A stretch of 64,000 nt of DNA from the NCBI RefSeq assembly GCF_027625935.1, contig NZ_CP115300.1, forward strand, positions 6,634,001-6,698,000, written 5' to 3'. The notes under the pieces are model-generated. The model searched no databases. It was not told where the DNA came from and worked only from the letters and a program-made list of their open reading frames with translations. Positions 37,318 to 44,560 of this stretch are shown piece by piece (the stretch's first letter is position 1; each line of letters starts with the position of its first letter). The DNA comes from Streptomyces camelliae (GTDB taxonomy: Bacteria > Actinomycetota > Actinomycetes > Streptomycetales > Streptomycetaceae). A program made the position numbers and the translations under genes.

Positions 37318-38346
37318 ATGCGGGTCGGAGTACTGACCGGAGGCGGCGACTGCCCCGGGCTCAACGCCGTCATCCGGGGCATCGTCCGCAAGGGCGTGCA
37401 GGAGTACGGCTATGACTTCACCGGCTTCCGGGACGGCTGGCGGGGTCCACTGGAGGGCCGCACCGTTCACCTCGACATCCCCGCGGTGCGCGGCATCCTG
37501 CCCCGCGGCGGCACCATCCTCGGCTCCTCGCGCACCAACCCCCTCAAGGCGGAGAACGGCATCCGCCGGATCAAGGACAACCTGGCCAAGCTGGACGTCC
37601 AGGCCCTCATCGCGATCGGCGGCGAGGACACCCTGGGCGTCGCCGCGCGCCTGTCCGACGAGTACGGCGTCCCCTGCGTCGGCGTACCGAAGACCATCGA
37701 CAACGACCTGTCGGCCACCGACTACACCTTCGGCTTCGACACCGCCGTCAACATCGCCACCGAGGCCATCGACCGGCTGCACACCACCGCCGAGTCCCAT
37801 ATGCGGGTCCTGGTCGTGGAGGTGATGGGCCGGCACGCCGGCTGGATCGCCCTGCACTCGGGCCTCGCCGGCGGCGCCAACGTCATCCTCATCCCCGAGC
37901 AGCGCTTCGACATCGAGCAGGTCTGCGCCTGGGTCACCTCGCGCTTCCGGGCGTCGTACGCGCCGATCGTGGTCGTCGCCGAGGGGGCCATGCCGAAGGA
38001 CGGCGACCTGGTGCTCAAGGACGGCTCGCTGGACTCCTTCGGGCACGTCCGGCTCTCCGGGATCGGGGAGTGGCTGGCCAAGGAGATCGAGCGGCGCACC
38101 GGCAAGGAGGCACGCACCACGGTCCTCGGCCATGTCCAGCGGGGCGGCACGCCCAGCGCCTTCGACCGCTGGCTCGCCACCCGCTTCGGCCTGCACGCCA
38201 TCGACTGCGTCCACGACGGCGACTTCGGCACGATGGTCGCCCTGCGCGCCACCGACATCGTCCGCGTCCCCCTCGCCGACGCCACGGCCAGACTGAAGAC
38301 GGTGGACCCGAAGCGGTACGAGGAGGTCGGGGTCTTCTTCGGCTGA
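37318..38346 (+). CDS. pfkA: 6-phosphofructokinase (group III, ATP or PPi dependent)
   Basis: Phosphorylates fructose 6-phosphate, the committed step of glycolysis. The 342-residue protein has GGGDCPGLN near 8, catalytic TIDND, MGRHAGW and HVQRGG segments. Donor-site residues are GGED with Asp104, and PKTIDND with Lys125. Asp and Lys at these places mark PPi-type enzymes, while ATP enzymes have Gly. Actinomycete group III enzymes include both kinds, so the donor should be tested. ATG at 37318 has GAAGGGA upstream, with a Crp-type palindrome before it. Confidence 0.95.
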   Translation: MRVGVLTGGGDCPGLNAVIRGIVRKGVQEYGYDFTGFRDGWRGPLEGRTVHLDIPAVRGILPRGGTILGSSRTNPLKAENGIRRIKDNLAKLDVQALIAIGGEDTLGVAARLSDEYGVPCVGVPKTIDNDLSATDYTFGFDTAVNIATEAIDRLHTTAESHMRVLVVEVMGRHAGWIALHSGLAGGANVILIPEQRFDIEQVCAWVTSRFRASYAPIVVVAEGAMPKDGDLVLKDGSLDSFGHVRLSGIGEWLAKEIERRTGKEARTTVLGHVQRGGTPSAFDRWLATRFGLHAIDCVHDGDFGTMVALRATDIVRVPLADATARLKTVDPKRYEEVGVFFG

Positions 38347-38357
38347 ACGGCGCCGGA

Positions 38358-38385
38358 GCTGTGGGCCGGACGCCCGGCCCACAGC
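38358..38385. terminator. Terminator hairpin between pfkA and trpEG
   Basis: GCTGTGGGCCGG and CCGGCCCACAGC pair perfectly across ACGC. It lies between convergent genes and can serve both. Confidence 0.85.
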
Positions 38386-38390
38386 AGGCG

Positions 38391-40262
38391 TCACGGCTGC
38401 TGGAGAAGTGCTCCCTTCAGCAGTTCCGCCACGATCGCCCGGCCGTTCAGCGTCAGCACGGACTCCGGGTGGAACTGCACCGATGCGAAACGATCCGCGC
38501 GCAGCCCGTGCACCTCCCCGTTCGCCGCCCGGCTCACCTCGATCCCGTGCGCGGCCAGCTCCCGGGCCGCCTCGTCGTCGCACCGGGCCACGAAGCTGTT
38601 GTAGAACCCGACGGTCTCCTCCCGCCCGAACAGGTCCACGGTCGTCTGCGCCCCCTGGTACGGCACTTCCTTGCGGACGATCTCCAGCCCCAGCTCGGCC
38701 GCGATCAGCTCATGCCCGAGGCACACCCCGAGCACCCCGTGCCGGTGCTCCCGGAGCACGGACGCCGTCAGCTCCCGCAGGAACCGCATCTTCGGATCGG
38801 CCAGGTCGGACGGGTTGCCGGGCCCGGGGCCCAGCACGAGCGGCCCCTCGTGCGCGAGCACCGCGTCCCGCAGCCCCGGCTCGTCGTACCGCCGGACGGT
38901 CACGTCGAGGCCGCCGGAGCGCAGTACGTGCGCCAGCATCGCCGTGAAGGTGTCCTCGCCGTCGACGACCAGGGCGTGTCCGTCGAGCTCCGCGGACCGT
39001 TCCTGCATCCGCAGCCAGAAGGGGGCGAGGGCGGCCCGGCGCCCGTCGAGCGCGGCACGCACGCGTGGGTCGTCGGCGAGACGCACGCGCGCGTGCTCCT
39101 CACGCGGCCGGGACGGCCGTACCCCGAGAGCCGCCAGCACACCCGCCGCCTTCGCGTGTGTCTCCGCGACCTCGCCCGCCGGGTCCGAGCCGCGGACGAG
39201 GGTTGCGCCGACCGGGACGCGGAGCCGGCCGTCGGCATCGATGTCGGCGGTGCGGATGAGGATGGGGGAGTCGAGGGTCTGCGCGCCGCCCGAGTCCCGG
39301 CCGAGCAGCGCCAGCGCGCCCGCGTAGTACCCCCGCCCGACACCGTCCCGCCCGAGGGGCTCATACCGCTCGATCACCCGGCACGCGTTCTGCACCGGCG
39401 AGCCGGTGACGGTCGCCGCGAACATGGTCTCCCTCAGCACCTCGCGCACGTCCAGGGACGACTTCCCGCGCAGCTCGTACTCGGTGTGCGCGAGGTGGGC
39501 CATCTCCTTCAGCCGCGGTCCGACGACGACCCCGCCCATGTCGCCGACGGTGCACATCATCTTCAGCTCCTCGTCGACGACCATCGACAGCTCCTCGATC
39601 TCCTTGCCGTCGGCGAGGAAATCCAGCAGGTGCTCGGGCGTCGGGCCCTCAGCCGGATACCGGTACGTCCCGCTGATCGGGTTCATGACGACGGTCCCGC
39701 CGGACATCCGTACGTGCACCTCAGGGCTCGCGCCGACCAGCGTGCGCTCCTTGGTATGCATGACGAACGTCCAGTACGCCCCCCGCTCACCCGCCAGCAG
39801 CCGCCGGAACAGCGCGAGCGCGTCGGCCCGGCTGAACCCGGGGATCTCGCCCTCGTAGGTGCGCCGGATCACGAAGTTCGCGCCCTCGCCCCGGCCGATC
39901 TCCTCGCGCAGTACACGGCCGACGATCTCGCCGTACTCCTCGTCGTCGACGTCGAAGCCGCCGCCCTCGACCCGCACGGCGTGCGCGGGGAGCTGGGACA
40001 GCGCCCTGTCGAGCGGGATCTCGTACGACTCCTCGGGGGTGAGGACCAGCAGCGGGGTGCCGTCGTCCCGGACGTCGAAGCCGCGCTCGCGGATCTGCCG
40101 GAACGGGATGAGCGCGAGCCCCTCGTCGGGCAGGTCCGCCAGGCGGTCGCGGCGCGTGACCGGGCCGAGCAGGACCTCCACCGTGCTCTCGTCGTGGCCG
40201 GGCGTGCGGCGGCGGAGCAGGGCGAAGGGGCGATCGTCGTGGAGCAGCTGTGTCAGGTCCAT
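38391..40262 (-). CDS. trpE: Anthranilate synthase, fused TrpE-TrpG
   Basis: Converts chorismate and glutamine to anthranilate, opening the tryptophan pathway. The 623-residue fusion has a TrpE half (about 1-420) with NPISGTYRYPAEG and MVVDEELKMMCTVGD, and a TrpG glutamine amidotransferase half with Cys514 in GVCLGHE and His598/Glu600 in FHPES. The ATG is at 40262. Upstream lies a leader peptide with three Trp codons and an attenuator, so tryptophan supply should control it. The fused form is seen in actinomycetes for both primary and secondary metabolism; the Trp leader favours a primary role. Confidence 0.94.
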   Translation of the reverse strand: MDLTQLLHDDRPFALLRRRTPGHDESTVEVLLGPVTRRDRLADLPDEGLALIPFRQIRERGFDVRDDGTPLLVLTPEESYEIPLDRALSQLPAHAVRVEGGGFDVDDEEYGEIVGRVLREEIGRGEGANFVIRRTYEGEIPGFSRADALALFRRLLAGERGAYWTFVMHTKERTLVGASPEVHVRMSGGTVVMNPISGTYRYPAEGPTPEHLLDFLADGKEIEELSMVVDEELKMMCTVGDMGGVVVGPRLKEMAHLAHTEYELRGKSSLDVREVLRETMFAATVTGSPVQNACRVIERYEPLGRDGVGRGYYAGALALLGRDSGGAQTLDSPILIRTADIDADGRLRVPVGATLVRGSDPAGEVAETHAKAAGVLAALGVRPSRPREEHARVRLADDPRVRAALDGRRAALAPFWLRMQERSAELDGHALVVDGEDTFTAMLAHVLRSGGLDVTVRRYDEPGLRDAVLAHEGPLVLGPGPGNPSDLADPKMRFLRELTASVLREHRHGVLGVCLGHELIAAELGLEIVRKEVPYQGAQTTVDLFGREETVGFYNSFVARCDDEAARELAAHGIEVSRAANGEVHGLRADRFASVQFHPESVLTLNGRAIVAELLKGALLQQP

Positions 40263-40303
40263 GGTTCCTCTGCCAGGTACGGGAGGAACGGCCCCGGAAA
40301 CAC

Positions 40304-40330
40304 CGAAGGCCGCCCCTCGGGCGGCCTTCG
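40304..40330 (-). terminator. trp attenuator terminator hairpin
   Basis: On the minus strand CGAAGGCCGCC pairs with GGCGGCCTTCG, followed by GTGTTTCC. It sits between the leader peptide stop and the trpE start, as in transcription attenuation. Confidence 0.88.
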
Positions 40331-40350
40331 CGAAGTCTGGGTACGCGCAG

Positions 40351-40407
40351 TCAGTGGGCCGCCGAAGGAGCGGTCCACCACCAGTTCTGGTGGGAAAGCG
40401 CGAACAT
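40351..40407 (-). CDS. trpL: trp leader peptide
   Basis: An 18-codon ORF reading MFALSHQNWWWTAPSAAH, with three consecutive tryptophan codons. Ribosome stalling there when Trp-tRNA is scarce would prevent the downstream terminator from forming. A -10-like TAGGGT at 40413-40418 lies 5 bases before the ATG, so the leader is probably read from a nearly leaderless transcript. This arrangement is known for Streptomyces trp genes. Confidence 0.93.
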   Translation of the reverse strand: MFALSHQNWWWTAPSAAH

Positions 40408-40513
40408 GCGAGGAACCCTACCGCACCCGCCGCCCGTCCAGGGGGCAAACCGTGCGTCTCACCCTTCGAGCCGGAAACAACCCCATGCCGCACGACCCCG
40501 TAATGTTTACGAG

Positions 40514-41866
40514 GTGACCGTGAACGCTAAGACCAGCGCGAGCGCTGGCAACACCTGGCGAAACCTGCCCGCGGCGCAGCAGCCCGAGTACCCCGACCCC
40601 GAGGCTCTGCGCGCAGTGATCGCGGACCTTGAGTCGTATCCGCCGCTCGTCTTCGCGGGCGAGTGCGACCAGCTGCGCGCCCGGATGGCTGCCGTCGCCA
40701 AGGGAGAGGCGTTCCTCCTCCAGGGCGGCGACTGCGCCGAGGCCTTCGACGCGGTGTCCGCCGACCACATCCGCAACAAGCTCAAGACGCTGCTCCAGAT
40801 GGGTGCCGTCCTCACCTACGCGGCCGCCGTGCCCGTGGTGAAGGTGGGCCGCATCGCGGGGCAGTACTCCAAGCCGCGCTCCAAGCCGACCGAGACCCGC
40901 GACGGCGTAACGCTTCCGGTGTACCGGGGCGACTCCGTCAACGGCTTCGACTTCACCGAGGCGTCCCGGATCCCGGACCCCGAGCGGCTGAAGCGCATGT
41001 ACAACGCCTCGGCGTCCACGCTGAACCTGGTGCGCGCCTTCACCACCGGCGGCTACGCCGACCTGCGCCAGGTGCACGCCTGGAACCAGGACTTCGTGCG
41101 GACCTCGCCGTCGGGCCAGCGCTACGAGCAGCTCGCGCGGGAGATCGACAACGCGCTGAACTTCATGCGGGCCTGCGGCACGGACCCGGAGGAGTTCAAG
41201 ACCGTCGAGCTGTTCTCCTCGCACGAGGCGCTGCTGCTGGACTACGAGTCCGCCCTGACCCGGGTCGACTCGCGCACCGGCAAGCTGTACGACGTCTCCG
41301 CGCACATGGTGTGGATCGGTGAGCGCACCCGGCAGCTGGACCACGCGCACATCGAGTTCGCCTCGCAGATCCGCAACCCGATCGGCATCAAGCTCGGCCC
41401 GACCACGACGGCCGAGGAGGCGCTGAAGTACATCGACCGCCTCGACCCCGAGCGGGAGCCGGGCCGGCTGACCTTCATCGTCCGCATGGGCGCCGACAAG
41501 ATCCGCGACAAGCTGCCCGAGCTGGTCGAGAAGGTCACGGCGTCCGGTGCGACGGTGGCCTGGGTGACCGACCCGATGCACGGCAACACCTTCAAGGCGG
41601 CCTCCGGGCACAAGACCCGCCGCTTCAACGACGTGCTCGACGAGGTCAAGGGCTTCTTCGAGGTCCACAAGGCCCTCGGCACCCACCCGGGCGGCATCCA
41701 CGTGGAGCTGACCGGCGACGACGTCACCGAGTGCGTGGGCGGCGGCGACGAGATCTTCGTCGACGATCTGCACCAGCGCTACGAGACGGCCTGCGACCCC
41801 CGGCTGAACCGCAGCCAGTCGCTCGACCTGGCCTTCCTCGTGGCGGAGATGTACCGGGACCAGTAA
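40514..41866 (+). CDS. Class II DAHP synthase
   Basis: 3-deoxy-D-arabino-heptulosonate 7-phosphate synthase, first step of the shikimate pathway. The 450-residue plant-type protein has the family motifs LQGGDCAEAF near 77, KVGRIAGQYSKPRS near 113, and WVTDPMHGNT near 350. Metal ligands sit in the GGDC and conserved His/Glu segments. GTG at 40514 is used (a second GTG is at 40520); TAATGT at 40501-40506 suggests a leaderless transcript. It is divergent from the trp leader, so two aromatic-pathway genes share one intergenic region. Confidence 0.96.
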   Translation: MTVNAKTSASAGNTWRNLPAAQQPEYPDPEALRAVIADLESYPPLVFAGECDQLRARMAAVAKGEAFLLQGGDCAEAFDAVSADHIRNKLKTLLQMGAVLTYAAAVPVVKVGRIAGQYSKPRSKPTETRDGVTLPVYRGDSVNGFDFTEASRIPDPERLKRMYNASASTLNLVRAFTTGGYADLRQVHAWNQDFVRTSPSGQRYEQLAREIDNALNFMRACGTDPEEFKTVELFSSHEALLLDYESALTRVDSRTGKLYDVSAHMVWIGERTRQLDHAHIEFASQIRNPIGIKLGPTTTAEEALKYIDRLDPEREPGRLTFIVRMGADKIRDKLPELVEKVTASGATVAWVTDPMHGNTFKAASGHKTRRFNDVLDEVKGFFEVHKALGTHPGGIHVELTGDDVTECVGGGDEIFVDDLHQRYETACDPRLNRSQSLDLAFLVAEMYRDQ

Positions 41867-41884
41867 GCGCCCCTGGGCCGATCT

Positions 41885-41928
41885 GGGGCGCGGATCACAC
41901 CCGATCCGCGCCCCTCGCCCCTTTTACG
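41885..41928 (+). terminator. Terminator after DAHP synthase
   Basis: GGGGCGCGGATC and GATCCGCGCCCC pair perfectly across ACACCC; CCCCTTTTAC follows. Confidence 0.88.
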
Positions 41929-41949
41929 GGCCCCGTGCGGCGGGTAAGG

Positions 41950-41968
41950 TTAGGTTTGCCTCACCGAT
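41950..41968. promoter_or_regulatory. Iron box (DmdR/IdeR type) upstream of bfd
   Basis: TTAGGTTTGCCTCACCGAT agrees at 15 of 19 places with the DmdR1/IdeR consensus TTAGGTTAGGCTCACCTAA. It lies 48 bases before bfd. Iron-replete repression of bfd is expected. Confidence 0.7.
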
Positions 41969-42015
41969 CAAGGGGATGGCGCTCATACGGCAATCCCGTC
42001 GGGAGGTGAATCCGC

Positions 42016-42267
42016 GTGTACGTCTGCAGCTGCTTCGGCATCACCGAGGCCCAGGTCAAGCAGCACGCGGAGGACGGTGCCTGCACCCCCCGCCAGATAG
42101 CCTCCGCCTGCAAGGCGGGCACGGACTGCGGTTCGTGCGTCCGCCGTATCCAGGCCCTCCTCGGCCGCGGCGCCTGCCCCCGCCGCGAGCTGGCTGACCA
42201 GGGCCGGCCGGTGCTGGCGGAGCTGCCCGGGGAATCCGAGGCGCCCGGCATCCCGAGGGCGGCCTAG
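42016..42267 (+). CDS. bfd: Bacterioferritin-associated ferredoxin
   Basis: Small 2Fe-2S protein that reduces bacterioferritin so stored iron can leave. The 83-residue protein has the Bfd cysteine pattern Cys4, Cys6, Cys38 and Cys41 (CSC and CGSC). The tail after residue 60 is longer than in the enterobacterial protein and proline-rich. GTG at 42016 follows GGGAGGTGA. An iron box lies upstream, and its stop overlaps the convergent bfr stop by 4 bases. Confidence 0.93.
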   Translation: MYVCSCFGITEAQVKQHAEDGACTPRQIASACKAGTDCGSCVRRIQALLGRGACPRRELADQGRPVLAELPGESEAPGIPRAA

Positions 42268-42743
42268 GTCTCCGGCTGCTCGATGACCTGGGCGAGGTAG
42301 AGCGCCTCGCCGAGCTTCTCCAGCAGCTCCAGCTGGGTGTCGAGGTAGTCGATGTGGTGCTCCTCGTCGGCGAGGATGTCCTCGAAGATGTTCGCGGACG
42401 TGATGTCGCCCTTCTCGCGCATCACCTTGATGCCCCGCCTGAGCCGGTCGATCGCCTCCACCTCGATCTGCCGGTCCGCCTCGAACATCTCCTTCACGGT
42501 CTGCCCGACCCGGACGTGGAAGAGCCGCTGGTAGTTCGGCAGCCCCTCCAGGAACAGGATCCGGTCGGTGAGCACCTCCGCGTGCTTCATCTCGTCGAAC
42601 GACTCGTGGCGCGTGTACTTGGCGAGCTTGTACCAGCCGGAGTTCTCCTGCATCTTCGCGTGCAGGAAGTACTGGTTGATCGCGGTCAGCTCGCCGGTGA
42701 GCTGCTCGTTGAGGAATTCGATGACCTCGGGGTCGCCCTGCAT
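42264..42743 (-). CDS. bfr: Bacterioferritin
   Basis: Iron-storage 24-mer subunit, 159 residues. The ferroxidase ligands are all present by position: Glu18, Glu51, His54, Glu94, Glu127 and His130. Met52, the heme ligand shared by two subunits, is in DEMKHAE. ATG at 42743 has AAGGAG upstream. It is convergent with bfd, its reductant, with overlapping stops, which could also give antisense control. Confidence 0.97.
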   Translation of the reverse strand: MQGDPEVIEFLNEQLTGELTAINQYFLHAKMQENSGWYKLAKYTRHESFDEMKHAEVLTDRILFLEGLPNYQRLFHVRVGQTVKEMFEADRQIEVEAIDRLRRGIKVMREKGDITSANIFEDILADEEHHIDYLDTQLELLEKLGEALYLAQVIEQPET

Positions 42744-42830
42744 CGAAACGGCTCCTTCCGGACGGGAAGACGGGGAAAAGACAGGGAGGCGTGCGGCGGC
42801 ATGATTGCACCGGTGGGGAAGATCGTCCAG

Positions 42831-42852
42831 TAAGTGCGTACTTAGTAGGTAC
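42831..42852. promoter_or_regulatory. Overlapping palindromes between bfr and the sulfite-oxidase-like gene
   Basis: TAAGT-GCGT-ACTTA (42831-42844) overlaps GTAC-N7-GTAC (42838-42852). The latter has the shape of HxlR-type operators. Regulator unknown. Confidence 0.4.
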
Positions 42853-42868
42853 GGGCAGAGTTGATATG

Positions 42869-42890
42869 CCTTGTCCGTTTCGGGACAAGG
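42869..42890. promoter_or_regulatory. Inverted repeat upstream of the sulfite-oxidase-like gene
   Basis: CCTTGTCC and GGACAAGG are perfect 8-base arms with a 6-base spacer, 40 bases before the start. It is a possible operator or a leader hairpin. Confidence 0.45.
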
Positions 42891-42929
42891 TGGTCAAGGG
42901 CACTGCCCGAGGTCTGTCAGGATGGATAC

Positions 42930-43562
42930 ATGGGTCATCCGGTGGAGCGAGAGTCTGGAGCGTCGGCAGGGTCCGAGCTTCCGCCGGGTCAGCGGCTCCA
43001 GCGTGGCTGGCCGGTCACGCACTACGGGCCGGTGCCGAAGTTCCGCCCCGAGCGCTGGGACTTCCGGGTCTTCGGCGCCACCGCCGACGGCGACAAGCAC
43101 ACCTGGGGTCACGAGGAGTTCACGGCGCTGCCGTACACCACCGTGGTGGCCGATCTGCACTGCGTGACGAAGTTCAGCATGATCGGCGCCGAGTGGGGCG
43201 GTGTCCCGGCCGCCGCGATCCTGGACCTGGCCCCGCCGGCCCCGGACGTCACCCATGTGATGGTCTGGGCGGAGTACGGCTTCAGCTCCAACCTCCGCCT
43301 GTCGGACTTCGCCTCCGACCGCACGATCTTCGCGACCCACAAGGACGGCGAACTCCTCACCGCCGAGCACGGCTTCCCGGTCCGCCTGATCGTGCCCCAC
43401 CTCTACGCCTGGAAGGGCCCGAAGTGGGTCCGCGGCGTGGAGTACATGACCGCCGACCGCCGCGGCTTCTGGGAGGAACGCGGCTACCACAACGTCGGCG
43501 ACCCCTGGAAGGAACAGCGGTACTCCTACCAGGAGGAACCGGGGGAGGGACCGGAGCTGTAG
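42930..43562 (+). CDS. Sulfite-oxidase-like molybdopterin protein
   Basis: A 210-residue protein with the oxidoreductase molybdopterin-binding fold. Cys78 in LHCVTKFS is the place of the Mo-ligating cysteine, and WGGVPAAAIL and LIVPHLYAWKGPKWV match the family. No Tat signal and no dimerisation domain, so it resembles the short cytosolic form, unlike YedY. ATG at 42930 has no strong ribosome site. Two inverted repeats lie in the promoter region. Substrate is unknown. Confidence 0.88.
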   Translation: MGHPVERESGASAGSELPPGQRLQRGWPVTHYGPVPKFRPERWDFRVFGATADGDKHTWGHEEFTALPYTTVVADLHCVTKFSMIGAEWGGVPAAAILDLAPPAPDVTHVMVWAEYGFSSNLRLSDFASDRTIFATHKDGELLTAEHGFPVRLIVPHLYAWKGPKWVRGVEYMTADRRGFWEERGYHNVGDPWKEQRYSYQEEPGEGPEL

Positions 43563-43582
43563 CTCTCCGGTCACCCCGCCGG

Positions 43583-44497
43583 TCAGCCGTTCCGCAGCTT
43601 CTTCAGCCGCTCCACGTCCGCCGCGTGCCCGGCCTGCCCGCCCGGCGTCTCGATGATCAGCGGGACGCCCTCGGTCGCGGGGTGGGTCATCAGGGCGCGG
43701 AACGGGTCCTCGCCGATGTGGCCGGCGCCGATGTTCTCGTGCCGGTCCTTGTGGGCGCCGACCACGTCCTTGGAGTCGTTGGCGTGGATCAGCTTCAGCC
43801 GGCCCTCGCCGACGGTGTCCACCAGCAGATCGAGGGTCTGGTGCATGCCGCTCGGGCCGGTGAGATCGTGCCCGGCGGCGAAGATGTGGCAGGTGTCCAG
43901 GCACACGCCCAGCTTCGGATGGGCGTCCAGCGCCGCGAAGTACGGTCCGAAGTCCCAGGTCCGGGAGCAGAGCGAGGCCCCTTGCCCCGCGGTCGACTCC
44001 AGCAGCAGGAACGGATCGTCGTCGTGGGTCAGCTCGTCCAGCAGCGGCAGCACGTGCTCCCGTACCTGCCGCAGCGCCACCGACCGCTCGCGTCCGCCGG
44101 TCGCGCTGCCCGTGTGGACGACGACACCCAGCGCGCCGATCTCCCGCCCGCGCCGCAGGGAGTGCCGCAGCGACTCCACCGACCGCTCCACGGTCGCCTC
44201 GGTGTGGGAGCCGAAGTTGATCAGGTAGGGCGCGTGGACGTACGCCGGGATCGACTCCTCGGCGCAGGCCGTGCGGAACGCCTCGTCCTGCTTCGGGTTC
44301 CCGGCCGGGGTGGCCCAGCCGCGCGGGTTGGCCACGAAGACCTGCACGGTCTCCGCCCGCAGCGCACGGGCGTACGACAGCCCGACCGAGTGCAGACCGC
44401 CGGCCACGGGCACATGGCCGCCGACGGGATTGCGGGGGAGGGACGACCGGGGGGACGGCCGGGAGGACGACTGAGGGGACGGCTGAACGGGGCTCAC
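43583..44497 (-). CDS. nfo: Deoxyribonuclease IV (endonuclease IV)
   Basis: AP endonuclease that repairs abasic sites. The 304-residue TIM-barrel protein has metal-site motifs HAPYLINFGS, VVHTGSATG, LLESTAGQG, LDTCHIFAAGHD, HANDSKD and a terminal IETPGG. GTG at 44497 gives an N-terminal 25 residues rich in Ser/Pro that are not family-like, so the true start may be further in (near GGHVPVAGGL). It follows the kinase gene on the same strand, 57 bases downstream of it. Confidence 0.92.
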   Translation of the reverse strand: MSPVQPSPQSSSRPSPRSSLPRNPVGGHVPVAGGLHSVGLSYARALRAETVQVFVANPRGWATPAGNPKQDEAFRTACAEESIPAYVHAPYLINFGSHTEATVERSVESLRHSLRRGREIGALGVVVHTGSATGGRERSVALRQVREHVLPLLDELTHDDDPFLLLESTAGQGASLCSRTWDFGPYFAALDAHPKLGVCLDTCHIFAAGHDLTGPSGMHQTLDLLVDTVGEGRLKLIHANDSKDVVGAHKDRHENIGAGHIGEDPFRALMTHPATEGVPLIIETPGGQAGHAADVERLKKLRNG

Positions 44498-44540
44498 CCG
44501 TTCAGGGTGTCATGTCCGCCCCTGCCGCCGAGCACGCTCC

Positions 44541-44560
44541 CCGGTGACCCCGGTCACCGG
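44541..44560. promoter_or_regulatory. Perfect palindrome at the kinase stop codon
   Basis: CCGGTGACC and GGTCACCGG are 9-base inverted arms separated by CC. It includes the kinase stop. It also fits the GTG-N6-GNCAC Crp pattern; it may instead be a weak terminator. Confidence 0.35.

Noticed and set aside
38070..40517. 815-codon plus-strand frame opposite trpEG
   Set aside because: Antisense shadow of anthranilate synthase; no domains and no ribosome site.
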